In this document: positions 42,154-50,417 of the stretch, in pieces
How positions within the stretch are numbered: the first letter of the stretch is position 1
Layout: each line of letters begins with the position of its first letter
NCBI GenBank assembly: GCA_016794625.1
Contig: JAEUGY010000016.1
Coordinates: 62,001-126,000 of the forward strand
Direction: 5' to 3'
DNA length: 64,000 nucleotides
Origin: Opitutaceae bacterium
GTDB lineage: Bacteria > Verrucomicrobiota > Verrucomicrobiia > Opitutales > Opitutaceae
Position numbers and translations under genes: made by a program
The notes under the pieces: model-generated
Told to the model about the DNA's origin: nothing
Seen by the model: only the letters and a program-made list of their open reading frames with translations
Database searches by the model: none

Positions 42154-43734
42154 ATGACACCCTCCTCAGGCAAGCCTGCGTCGCCTCCTTCGGCGGCGTC
42201 TGATCAGAAATTTGGCCGGACGTTCTGGATCTTGAACACGGTCGAGATGTGGGAACGCCTCGCGTACTACAACCTGCGCGTGATGGCCCCGATCTACATC
42301 ATGCAGGCGGACAATCCCGGGGGATTGCATCTGACCGCCATGAACAAGGGCACGATCTACGCCTGGTGGGCGGCGTTTCAGTCGCTGCTGCCCATTGTCA
42401 CCGGCGGGTTCGCCGACCGTTTCGGCTACAAGCGCACCCTCGGGTTCTCGGTGTCCCTCATGACCGTCGGCTACCTGATGCTCGCGTTCATGCGCGACCT
42501 CAGCTTCATGAGCAATTACTGGGCGCTGTTCATTGCGATCATGACGCTCGCGACGGGCACCGCCTTCTTCAAGCCGAGCATCCAGGGTTCACTGGCGCTC
42601 TCGATGCCGGCGGGGAAAACGTCGGTCGGGTGGGGCATCTTTTACTGGATCGTCAATGTGGGCGCGTTCGTCGGCCACTACCTGCCGTCGATTCTGCTCA
42701 CGCTCAGTGCCGTGCTGCCGGGCCCGCTCAACGCCACGGCCAATTCCAAGGAAGCGTGGCGCAACCTGTTCCTCGCCTCGGCCTTTTTCTCCACCTTCAA
42801 CCTGCTGCTCCTGTTCACCTTCAAGGACGTGCCCTCGGGTGCTTCGAAAACGGATACGATCGGCCAGGTGCTGTGGCGCACGGTGACGAACATCCTCGAC
42901 CGGCGGCTGCTCGCCTGGATGGCGATCATGTCGTGTTTCTGGCTGATGATGTACCAGCTCTGGGATCTCCAGCCCAACTTCATCGCGGACTGGGTCGACA
43001 GCCGCCCGATGGCGCAGATGCTGGGGTGGGCGCCGGACATCGTGCAGAAGGCCCTGATCGAGCAGACCCCCCGCGGTCCGATGGTGCCGCAGCAGGTGCT
43101 GCTCAGCGCGAATTCGCTCTTCATCATCCTCGGGGTCGTGGGCGTGGCCTGGTTGACCCGCAAGATGCGCACCCTGGAATCCATGCTGATCGGCATGGTG
43201 CTGGCCGTCGCCGGGGTGCTGGTGTCGGGCTGGACCCAGAGCGCGTGGATCCTCGTCGTGGGCATCCTGTTCTTCTCCCTCGGTGAAATGACGACCGGGC
43301 CGAAAAAGAGCGAATACCTCGCGCTGATCGCACCTCCGGGCAAGAAGGGGCTCTACCTCGGCTACGTGAACATCCCGGTGGGGGTCGGGGTTTACTTCGG
43401 TTCGACCATCGCCGGGTACGTGTATGGCCAATACGGAGAAAAGGCGGTGCTCGCCCTGCGCTACATCGCCGAACACACGCCCCTTGGCCAGGCCAAGGCC
43501 TGGAATGGCGAGGTGGCCACACTCGAGGCCACACTCGGATTGCAACGCAGCGGGGCCATGGCGCGGCTGCAGGAGCTCACGGGCCAGGATGCGGTGGCGG
43601 TGACCCAGCTGCTCTGGGAAACCTATCATCCGCAGTACATCTGGATCCCGTTTGCGCTGGTCGGGGCGCTTGCCGCCGTCGGACTTTGGATCTTTGGACG
43701 CATGGCCAAGCGCTGGGCGGACATGAATGCCTGA
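42154..43734 (+). CDS. POT/PTR-family proton-coupled transporter
   Basis: This 526-residue major-facilitator protein has about 12 to 14 membrane helices. The POT signature near the N-terminus is recognisable: FWILNTVEMWERLAYYNLRV (ExxERxxYY-like, here E-M-W-E-R-L-A-Y-Y). FGYKRTLGFS and FFKPSIQGSLAL correspond to the second POT signature region. Members import di- and tripeptides or related solutes with H+. The ATG at 42154 is preferred to GTG at 42121, because the extra residues add nothing conserved. The gene follows a family A repeat and is probably transcribed alone. Confidence 0.88.
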   Translation: MTPSSGKPASPPSAASDQKFGRTFWILNTVEMWERLAYYNLRVMAPIYIMQADNPGGLHLTAMNKGTIYAWWAAFQSLLPIVTGGFADRFGYKRTLGFSVSLMTVGYLMLAFMRDLSFMSNYWALFIAIMTLATGTAFFKPSIQGSLALSMPAGKTSVGWGIFYWIVNVGAFVGHYLPSILLTLSAVLPGPLNATANSKEAWRNLFLASAFFSTFNLLLLFTFKDVPSGASKTDTIGQVLWRTVTNILDRRLLAWMAIMSCFWLMMYQLWDLQPNFIADWVDSRPMAQMLGWAPDIVQKALIEQTPRGPMVPQQVLLSANSLFIILGVVGVAWLTRKMRTLESMLIGMVLAVAGVLVSGWTQSAWILVVGILFFSLGEMTTGPKKSEYLALIAPPGKKGLYLGYVNIPVGVGVYFGSTIAGYVYGQYGEKAVLALRYIAEHTPLGQAKAWNGEVATLEATLGLQRSGAMARLQELTGQDAVAVTQLLWETYHPQYIWIPFALVGALAAVGLWIFGRMAKRWADMNA

Positions 43735-43806
43735 CCGGACGGGGCAGGGCCCCGGAGGGTGGAGGCCGGCGTGTGCGTTTTCTCGGGCGGGCGGCAGTAA
43801 GTAAGT

Positions 43807-45108
43807 ATGAACGAGGATTCAGAACGGTTGCGACGGTTTCATGAGCAGGGCGACTCCGCGGCGCTGGCCGAGCTGGTGCAGGGTCGCGTCGGGCTGGTTT
43901 ACGGCGTGGCGTTGCGGTCCCTGGCGGGCGACACCCAGGCGGCCCAGGATGTGGCGCAGCACGTCTTCATCGACCTTGCGCGCAAGGCCGGCGACCTCAA
44001 ACACCGGCCCGTGCTGGCCGGCTGGCTGTGCCGCAGCGCCCACCTCGCGGCGCTCGCGTGGCGCCGGGCGGAACAACGTCGCAAGCAACGTGAACACGAC
44101 TATGCCATGGAAAACCCTCCCTCGACCCCGGACACCCCGTGGGAAAACCTGCGGCCCGAACTCGATCAGGCTTTGGCGGAGCTCGATGAAAAGGACCGTG
44201 ACGCCCTGGCCCTGCGTTTCTTTGACCACTGCGCCCACGCGGAGGTGGGGGCGCGGTTGCAGGTGAGCGAGAACGCGGCCCGCATGCGCGTGGACCGTGC
44301 CCTCGACAAGTTGCGCGAGCGACTGGCCCGCCGAGGGATTCACTCCACCGCGGCCGCCCTCGGCGTGGCGTTGACCTCCACGGCGGGATTTGCCGCACCC
44401 GCCGGGCTGGCGGCCACGATCTCCGCCGCCGCCGCTGCGCACGTGAGTGCGGGGGCGGGCGCGGGGCTGCTTTGGTGGGGAGGACTCAAGTTGCCGCTGG
44501 CCGGGACCGCGGCGCTGGTCTCGGTCGGCACCGTCGGCCTGTGGTGGGCCGCGCGAACGGAGGCCCGCTTGCTGGACGAACTGGGTCCCTTGCGCGACCA
44601 GCCGGCCGCCATCGCCACGCTCCGACCGCAGATCGCACAGCTCGCCGCGCAGCACACGGAGTGGCTGCAGCTGAAGGCCGGGCAGGAGGATTGGGAACGG
44701 CTGCAGGCCGAGGTCGCGGCCGCGCAGCGCAAGGAGGCCGAGGCGCAGCGCGCCGAGCAGGCGAGGGCCGCGAAAGCGTCGGCGGAGCCCGTGTACTCCA
44801 TCCGGGAGCTCGACCGCCCTCCAAAACCCACCGGACAGCGGACTCCGGTTTATCCTGCAAATCTGCGCCGGGCGGGAATGACCGGCGAGGCCGTGATCAG
44901 TTTTGTCGTGGGTGCGGATGGCGCCATCCGCCAAGGGGAGGTGGTTTCGAGCACCCACGCTGAATTCGGCGAAGCGGCGTTGCAGGCGGTGCAGCAATGG
45001 ACGTTTACGCCGGGCCAGAAAGCCGGTCTGCCGGTCAACGTGCGGATGCGGGTGCCGATCGTGTTCTCGATCTCCCGCGACGGACTGGGTCCGCAAAACT
45101 GGTTCTGA
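43807..45108 (+). CDS. ECF sigma factor fused to membrane helix and TonB C-terminal domain
   Basis: This 433-residue protein joins three parts. Residues about 10-95 form sigma region 2 (GDTQAAQDVAQHVFIDLARK) and about 120-178 region 4 with HTH (ARLQVSENAARMRVDRALDK). Residues about 183-250 are Ala/Gly-rich and hydrophobic, with the best helix at 230-249. A coiled-coil follows (255-325). Residues 347-425 match the TonB C-terminal domain (PVYPANLRRAGMTGEAVISF, AALQAVQQWTFTPGQ, PVNVRMRVPIVF). The sigma part would be cytosolic and the TonB part periplasmic, so the protein could transmit envelope state to RNA polymerase, or serve as a TonB with a vestigial sigma domain. The next gene starts 2 nt after the stop. 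Confidence 0.85.
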   Translation: MNEDSERLRRFHEQGDSAALAELVQGRVGLVYGVALRSLAGDTQAAQDVAQHVFIDLARKAGDLKHRPVLAGWLCRSAHLAALAWRRAEQRRKQREHDYAMENPPSTPDTPWENLRPELDQALAELDEKDRDALALRFFDHCAHAEVGARLQVSENAARMRVDRALDKLRERLARRGIHSTAAALGVALTSTAGFAAPAGLAATISAAAAAHVSAGAGAGLLWWGGLKLPLAGTAALVSVGTVGLWWAARTEARLLDELGPLRDQPAAIATLRPQIAQLAAQHTEWLQLKAGQEDWERLQAEVAAAQRKEAEAQRAEQARAAKASAEPVYSIRELDRPPKPTGQRTPVYPANLRRAGMTGEAVISFVVGADGAIRQGEVVSSTHAEFGEAALQAVQQWTFTPGQKAGLPVNVRMRVPIVFSISRDGLGPQNWF

Positions 45109-45110
45109 CC

Positions 45111-45923
45111 ATGCGCGCCCTTCGTTTCTGGTGGATCTTCAACGGCCTGCTCGCACTGGGGGTGGTCGGGATGCTGACCCTGCGCGTCCGGACCCTGATC
45201 GCCCTGCAGCACGAGCGCGACGCCCTCGCCCGCGAGACGGGCACCCTGTCCGCCTTGCGCGCCCAGCATCGCCAGCTGGCTGCGGAGGCTCCGTCTTCCG
45301 CCGAGCTGGCGAAGCGGCGAGAGGAGCAGCGGGCCGCCGAACACCTGCGCCGCGAACTGTCGGAGTTGCGAGAGCGGATACAACGTCGCCTCGACGCCGC
45401 CCGGGCGCCCGGAGTGGCCAACCGGGCCCCGTTGCCGGCGCCCCCGGCGGAGCTCCCCGCGGCGCGCGGACCGGCCAGCTGGCGCGATGTCGGACGTGGC
45501 AGCCCCTCCGCCGCGATTGAGACCACCTTGTGGGCGGCGCAGGAGGGCGACGTCCAGCGGCTGGCCGAAGGTCTGCTGCTCGGCCCGGCCGGAGCGTCCC
45601 AGGCTCGGGCGTTGCTCCAGCGGCTGCCGGCATCGCTTCGCGCGGACATCACCACGCCGGAACAGCTTGTCGCCCTGCTCATGGCCGGCCAGCCGCCGCA
45701 GGAGAGCATGGTCGTGCCGGAGCAGGGAGAGGAGGCAGCCGGTGAAAAAGGTGCCCGGCGGGTGGTCACCCTCGTCCGACCCGACGGCGAGCAGCGGAAA
45801 GCGTCCGTGGTCACGGTCAAGGTCGACGACCGCTGGAAGCTCGTGGTGCCCGACCCCGTGGTGGGCACCTACCTGCAGGCGGTGACCGGTCCGGCGCCGA
45901 CGTCGCCGCCCAAACCGAGGTGA
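45111..45923 (+). CDS. Membrane-anchored coiled-coil partner of the sigma-TonB protein
   Basis: This 270-residue protein has one N-terminal membrane helix (FWWIFNGLLALGVVGML, about 6-22), a heptad-like charged coiled coil (about 30-105: LQHERDALARETG, LRRELSELRERIQRRL), a proline-rich linker, and a C-terminal globular part (about 135-255: SAAIETTLWAAQEGDVQRLA, VTLVRPDGEQRKASVV). The C-terminal part has the pattern of small secreted stress or DUF4878-like folds, but this is not certain. The ATG is 2 nt after the sigma-TonB stop, so translational coupling is expected. By context it could be an anti-sigma-like regulator or a periplasmic partner of the TonB domain; no known anti-sigma motif is visible. 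Confidence 0.78.
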   Translation: MRALRFWWIFNGLLALGVVGMLTLRVRTLIALQHERDALARETGTLSALRAQHRQLAAEAPSSAELAKRREEQRAAEHLRRELSELRERIQRRLDAARAPGVANRAPLPAPPAELPAARGPASWRDVGRGSPSAAIETTLWAAQEGDVQRLAEGLLLGPAGASQARALLQRLPASLRADITTPEQLVALLMAGQPPQESMVVPEQGEEAAGEKGARRVVTLVRPDGEQRKASVVTVKVDDRWKLVVPDPVVGTYLQAVTGPAPTSPPKPR

Positions 45924-46098
45924 GCGGCGTGGGCTCGCGACCCCGGTGGCACGGCCGTACCGGAGGCCCGACGCGAGTCTTGCGGCTGGATCGTCACGCG
46001 TTCACGAAAATCGAACCGCGCCTCAGATCAGGCTGGCAGTTGGACCGGGGTCGGTTGCCATAGGGGCCGCTCGCTTTTCCACGCCTGTCTTCGCCATC

Positions 46099-47013
46099 AT
46101 GCGCTCCCTTCCTTCCTTTCTCGTTATCCTGACGAGCCTTGTGCTCTTCGCTGCGCCGGGGGTAACCCTGCTCGCCCAAGCCCCCGCCGCTGGTCCGGAG
46201 AAGGAGGATAAACCCAAGTCGTTTTTGGAGGCTTTGGACCGGGCCGGGATCAAGCTGACCAAAGGGCCGGCGACGGTCCGGCTCGGCTCGGTGGCCGAAC
46301 TCAAACTGCCTCCGGGTTACTTCGCGGTGCAGGAGGGGTCGATGAAGGCCTTTTACGAGTTCACGCGCAACTCCATGGGCGGAAATGAAGTGGGGGTGAT
46401 GATCGCGCCGGAGCCGGAGCAGTGGATGCTCTTTTTCGACTACGATGATGTGGGTTACGTGAAGGACGAGGACAAGGACGGGCTCGACGCCAAGAAGCTC
46501 ATGAGCTCGATGACCGAGAATCAGGAGGCTTCCAATTCGGCGCGGGCCAAACGCGGCTGGGATCAGATGAAAGTCACGGGCTGGGCGGCCGAACCTCACT
46601 ACGACACGAAGACGAACAACCTCACCTGGGCGATCAAACTCACGTCGTCGGCCGACAACTACCAATCCGAATGGATCAACGAGAGCATCCGGCTCCTCGG
46701 CCGCAGCGGCGTGATGAAGGTCACGCTCGTCACGGGCAATGACTCCTTCCAGACCGATTCGGCCGAGGCCCAGAAACTTCTAGCCCAGCGCTTCAGTTAC
46801 GTCAGCGGTCAGCGTTATGCCGAGTTCAAGTCGGGGGACAAGGTGGCCGAGTACGGCCTCGCGGCGCTGGTGCTCGGTGGGGCCGGGGCGGTGGCGTACA
46901 AACTCGGATTTCTGCAGAAATTCTGGAAGGTGCTCGTGGCCGGCGCGATCGCGGCCGTTGCGGGCATCGGCAAATTGTGGAACCGGATCTCGGGCAAGAA
47001 CCCGCGCGAATGA
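46099..47013 (+). CDS. DUF2167 membrane-anchored protein
   Basis: This 304-residue exported protein has a signal peptide at about 1-27 and a C-terminal membrane region (about 250-292: GLAALVLGGAGAVAYKLGF.., VLVAGAIAAVAGIG). The family marks are intact: GPATVRLGSVAELKLPPGYF, then VGYVKDEDKDGLDAKKLM, then TGWAAEPHYDTKTNNLTWAI and RLLGRSGVMKVTLV. The biochemical role of DUF2167 is unknown; a periplasmic location is expected. It lies 175 bp after the coiled-coil gene and 45 bp before the next gene, all on the plus strand. Confidence 0.88.
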   Translation: MRSLPSFLVILTSLVLFAAPGVTLLAQAPAAGPEKEDKPKSFLEALDRAGIKLTKGPATVRLGSVAELKLPPGYFAVQEGSMKAFYEFTRNSMGGNEVGVMIAPEPEQWMLFFDYDDVGYVKDEDKDGLDAKKLMSSMTENQEASNSARAKRGWDQMKVTGWAAEPHYDTKTNNLTWAIKLTSSADNYQSEWINESIRLLGRSGVMKVTLVTGNDSFQTDSAEAQKLLAQRFSYVSGQRYAEFKSGDKVAEYGLAALVLGGAGAVAYKLGFLQKFWKVLVAGAIAAVAGIGKLWNRISGKNPRE

Positions 47014-47058
47014 CCCCGGGCCGGTCTCCCTTCCGTCGCAGCTGAGCCGACCGCGGGC

Positions 47059-48234
47059 ATGTCGACCTGGTGGCCGATCCTCGCGGTCTTTTGGGGACTA
47101 TACCTGGCCGACGGCTTGCGCGGCACGCGGCGCACCCGGTTTTTTGGTTTCCGCGCCTGGGGCGGAGGGGGCGGGCGGCGTGCGGCGGGGCGGAGTCCCG
47201 GGGCGCGGCTGGCCGAAAACACCTGGCTTTTTACGCCCCCGCTGCCTTCGGCCTGGACGGTGGCGACGGAGGACCTGCCGGCCAGCCTCGCCCCCGAGGG
47301 CGTGAGCAACAGTCCCTGTGTGTCGGCCGGCCGCCCGCCGCCCTGGCCCGAGCACGCGGCCAGTCTGAGTTGGGAGGAGGTGCAACGGGTGGAGGCATCC
47401 GGGGGCTGGATACGAATCAACGGTCGGGCCTTCACCCCGGAAACCCCGGCCCTGACGGCGGAGACCCTGCGCGGCCTGGCCGCGACGCTGACGCCCCTCG
47501 ACCCGCCGGCGCGCCGGAAACACCTGGAGGCCTGGCACCGCCGCCGGTTTCGTCCCTTGCGCCTGCGCCGTCGCGTGCGGCTGGCGGTGGCGCGGACCCG
47601 CGGGCTCGTGGCGCTCAACACGGTGCAGACCCTGCTCGCCGCGGCGGCGACGGCCTACCTGGTGCTCGACGTGCCGGAATGGCTGTCGCCGGCGGTGCGG
47701 GCCCAGGTCAACACCCAGCTGCTCGCCGTCGGGGCCGCCTGGGCGGCGGCGCACGGCCTGGCCGTGGTCTGGTTTTTTCGGGTGCATCGGCGCTTTTTCC
47801 CGAAGGCGGGTCAGGAGCGGTTTGGCCATTGCTTCACCGCTTTGCTTGTGCCTTCGCAGGCACTGCGGCTGCGCCAGCACGTGCTGTGGCGGCTGGCGGA
47901 GGGACAGCATCCGCTGGCCCTGGCCACGGCCTTGGCGGACGGTCCGGTCGGCCAAGCCTGGGCGCAGAGTACCCTCCGCGACCTGCGGTGGCCGCGGGTA
48001 CCGGCGCGGGCGGTGGAGGACACCGGTCGGCTCGCGGCGTCGGCGTCTTCCTTCGTCGCACCCCACGTTTTGACCTGCCTCGCCACCGCGCTGCCGCCGC
48101 TGCGGGAGGCGGACCTCCTGGCTCCGCCCCCCAAGGATTCCCCGGACGTGTGTGCATACTGTCCCCGCTGCGGCGACCAGTTCACACGCCCGGATGCAGC
48201 CTGCCCCCATGGGATCGCGCTGGTCCGGAGGTAG
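47059..48234 (+). CDS. Unknown membrane protein with C-terminal Cys cluster
   Basis: This 391-residue protein has an N-terminal membrane helix (about 5-20), two central hydrophobic segments (about 192-215 VALNTVQTLLAAAATAYLVL and 228-248), and a C-terminal Cys-rich tail: CAYCPRCGDQF, then ACPHG. The tail looks like a zinc-ribbon or rubredoxin-like knuckle. The body is Arg-rich and includes LAENTWLFTPPLPSAW. No family is recognised. It is close enough (45 bp) to the DUF2167 gene for co-transcription and overlaps a CGCTGAA-type repeat region on its 3' side. Confidence 0.68.
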   Translation: MSTWWPILAVFWGLYLADGLRGTRRTRFFGFRAWGGGGGRRAAGRSPGARLAENTWLFTPPLPSAWTVATEDLPASLAPEGVSNSPCVSAGRPPPWPEHAASLSWEEVQRVEASGGWIRINGRAFTPETPALTAETLRGLAATLTPLDPPARRKHLEAWHRRRFRPLRLRRRVRLAVARTRGLVALNTVQTLLAAAATAYLVLDVPEWLSPAVRAQVNTQLLAVGAAWAAAHGLAVVWFFRVHRRFFPKAGQERFGHCFTALLVPSQALRLRQHVLWRLAEGQHPLALATALADGPVGQAWAQSTLRDLRWPRVPARAVEDTGRLAASASSFVAPHVLTCLATALPPLREADLLAPPPKDSPDVCAYCPRCGDQFTRPDAACPHGIALVRR

Positions 48235-48242
48235 AAGAGGTA

Positions 48243-48372
48243 GGGGGGAACGCTGAATGCCGAACGCTTAACTTTTAACGCTGAAGTCCGGATAGTATGT
48301 CTTGGTAGCACCTAGCACCACTTCAGCATTCAGCGTTAAGCGTTCAGCGTTGAACGTTCTACGTTCCCCCCC
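48243..48372. repeat. Inverted 7-nt-period arrays (CGCTGAA type)
   Basis: A left array (CGCTGAA, TGCCGAA, CGCTTAA, CTTTTAA, CGCTGAA) and a right array in inverted orientation (ACTTCAG, CATTCAG, CGTTAAG, CGTTCAG) flank a core of about 37 nt with GTCTTGGTAGCAC. Transcribed, this would fold into a long hairpin. The left half resembles 22154-22230, including part of the core. Confidence 0.8.
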
Positions 48373-48457
48373 TCCCGCACCGACTTTCGGTCCGCGGAGG
48401 GGTGGGGCGTTTCCGGGTTTGCGGTGGGGGGCGAATCGGGATTGGCTGGCGGGGCTT

Positions 48458-49657
48458 ATGATGCTTCGCCCCGTTCTCCCTTCGTTCGCCACGCTTTTGG
48501 TTGTGCTGGTGCAGACCGTCCACGGTGCCCCGTCCACGGGCAACCCGTTCTATGGTGATCCGCCCGATCAGAATCATCCCTGGGCCATCCACGACCGCAA
48601 CCGGCCCCAGCCGAAGGTGGTCGTTCCGGGCACGTTCAGCACGGCCAGCCAGCCGGGCAAGCCACCGTCCGATGCCATCATCCTGTTCGACGGCACGGCG
48701 GCCGCGCTCGACAAATGGGAATCCGACAGCAAGGAGGGCGGCCCGACCAAGTGGATCGTGAAGGACGGCGCGATGGAATGTGTACCGAAGTCCGGCTACA
48801 TCCGGACCAAGGAACAATTCGGCGACTGTCAGCTGCACGTGGAGTGGGCCGCGCCCGTGGACGTGAAAGGCGACAGCCAGGGCCGCGGCAACAGCGGCAT
48901 TTTTCTCATGGGATTGATGGAGGTGCAGGTGCTCGACAACTACAACAACCCGACCTATGCGGACGGCTTTGCCGCCTCGGTCTATGGCGTGAATCCTCCG
49001 CTGGCGAACGCATTGCGGGCCCCCGGCGAATTTCAGGTGATCGACATCATTTTTCGGCGCCCCGTGTATGACGGCGACAAGGTGCTCGACCCCGGTTACG
49101 TGACGGTCTTCTGCAATGGCGTGCTGGTGCAGGACCACACGCCGATCGAGGGCCCGACCGGTCACATGAAACGCACGGCGCCGAAGGCGTTTCCCGCCAA
49201 AGGTCCGCTCAAGCTGCAGGACCACGGCAATCCGGTGCGCTTCCGCAACATCTGGTACCGTCCGCTCCCGCCGCGTTCGGTCGAGGGTGGCACGGACGGT
49301 TTCCTCACGACCGAGGCCACGAAGGCGAAGCGGGCCGAGATCGCCGCGTCGATCCGGGCCGATGGCGCCAAGCTCGGGGCGAATCCGAAGGAACAGATGC
49401 TCCGACTGGCGGAGTCGCTGGTGTACGCTCCGGACGCCGCGACGCAGAAAACCGTCGAGGGACTCGCGGCGACCTATGCCGGTCAGATCAAGGCGCTTGC
49501 CGGCGCCGGGTTGGAAGCCCGCAAGAATGAGATCACCCAGGTCATGAAGGCCCTGCAGTATCTGGCCAAGGCAGGGGTGGTGCCGGCGACCTTCGCGCCC
49601 AAACTCACGCTGGAACAGATTTCGAAGGCGGCGGGTTGGGACGACGAGAAAAAGTAG
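48458..49657 (+). CDS. DUF1080 (3-keto-disaccharide hydrolase-type) secreted protein
   Basis: This 399-residue protein has a signal peptide at about 1-22 (cleavage near VHGAPS). The DUF1080 domain (about 60-270) is clear: AIILFDGTAAALDKW, KWIVKDGAMECVPKSGYIRT, DCQLHVEWAAP, GNSGIFLMGLMEVQVLDNY and LQDHGNPVRFRNIWYRPL. Members act on 3-keto-glycosides or bind glycans with a concanavalin-like fold. A helical C-terminal extension (about 275-399) is rich in Ala and Lys and is not part of the domain. ATG 48458 or 48461 are both possible. It stands between repeat DNA and the YCII gene. Confidence 0.88.
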   Translation: MMLRPVLPSFATLLVVLVQTVHGAPSTGNPFYGDPPDQNHPWAIHDRNRPQPKVVVPGTFSTASQPGKPPSDAIILFDGTAAALDKWESDSKEGGPTKWIVKDGAMECVPKSGYIRTKEQFGDCQLHVEWAAPVDVKGDSQGRGNSGIFLMGLMEVQVLDNYNNPTYADGFAASVYGVNPPLANALRAPGEFQVIDIIFRRPVYDGDKVLDPGYVTVFCNGVLVQDHTPIEGPTGHMKRTAPKAFPAKGPLKLQDHGNPVRFRNIWYRPLPPRSVEGGTDGFLTTEATKAKRAEIAASIRADGAKLGANPKEQMLRLAESLVYAPDAATQKTVEGLAATYAGQIKALAGAGLEARKNEITQVMKALQYLAKAGVVPATFAPKLTLEQISKAAGWDDEKK

Positions 49658-49710
49658 GGCTTCCGACGGAGAGGAGCGCAGAACGCGTTTCTGCTTCCGA
49701 GCGATGCGTA

Positions 49711-49747
49711 GCAGATCCTTGGGGGGGACGTTTCCCCGGGGATCTGC
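49711..49747 (+). terminator. Stem-loop after DUF1080 gene
   Basis: GCAGATCC and GGATCTGC make an 8-bp stem, and the loop carries G7 and CCCCGG runs that can extend it. There is no U-tract. It is 54 nt after the stop and 47 nt before the next ATG, so read-through or processing is possible. Confidence 0.35.
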
Positions 49748-49793
49748 GATGCAGGGTTGTCACGTCGCCCCGCTTTCCCCCAGCCTCGGGCCC

Positions 49794-50207
49794 ATGGGAA
49801 ACCCACCGTCGCCGCAGCCCCCTTCCTACCTCCTGCTGTTTCGCAACACGGGGCAGGAGAACTACGCGCACCTGACTCCCCAGGAGCGCGACGCCGCCAC
49901 GGCGCGGTGGAACGACTGGTTCGTGCCGTTGGTGAAGGCCGGCAAGGCGGTGGAAGGCCAGCCTCTGGAGGAGCGGACGCGGCTCGTCACCGCACCGGGC
50001 CGCGCGGGTGTGACGGATGGTCCGTTTGCCGAGACCCGGGAAGCCATCGGGGGTTATGTGAAATTGCGGGTGGACACCCTCGACGAGGCCACGGCCATCG
50101 CGCAGACGCATCCCGGACTCGACTTTGGCCTGAGGATCGAGGTGCGCGAGTTGACGCCCCAGTGTCACCTGGGCGTCGTCACCCTGCCCGGCGCGCTCCC
50201 CCCGTAG
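49794..50207 (+). CDS. YCII-related (DGPF-domain) protein
   Basis: This 137-residue cytosolic protein of the YCII/DGPF dimeric alpha-beta fold starts at the ATG at 49794. Family pattern: YLLLFRNTG at the start, RWNDWFVPLVKAGKAVEGQ, and VTDGPFAETREAIGGYVKL, where DGPF is the family signature and the Asp is thought to matter for function. Biochemical activity is mostly unknown. Related genes often neighbour ECF sigma factors, but the nearest one here is 4.7 kb away, so no link is claimed. The last codons and stop lie in a 32-nt element repeated at 54912-54943. Confidence 0.87.
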   Translation: MGNPPSPQPPSYLLLFRNTGQENYAHLTPQERDAATARWNDWFVPLVKAGKAVEGQPLEERTRLVTAPGRAGVTDGPFAETREAIGGYVKLRVDTLDEATAIAQTHPGLDFGLRIEVRELTPQCHLGVVTLPGALPP

Positions 50208-50228
50208 AGGAACGCGGAACGCGTTTCT
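50197..50228. repeat. 32-nt dispersed element, copy 1
   Basis: It is identical over 32 nt, in inverted orientation, to 54912-54943, and contains two GGAACGC units (7-nt period). It covers the stop codon of the YCII gene. Confidence 0.8.
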
Positions 50229-50417
50229 GCATCGGAAAGGCAAGCGGTCGGTCGCTGGTGGCGGTGGGTGCGAGGTTTGTGCCAAAAAACGCACAGACGC
50301 CGGACGGGCATCGGGACTAGGCTCTGGCCACGCGACACGACGCGCCGGTCCGTGCAAGCGGTACTGGGGCTCGTGTCCGATGGTTCCGCCTCCTTCGTCC
50401 CCGTCCCCGTCCCCGTC

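Noticed and set aside
48243..48372. Intrinsic terminator or riboswitch
   Set aside because: It would form a long hairpin, but it is an inverted pair of 7-nt arrays shared with other sites. There is no U-tract and no known aptamer pattern.
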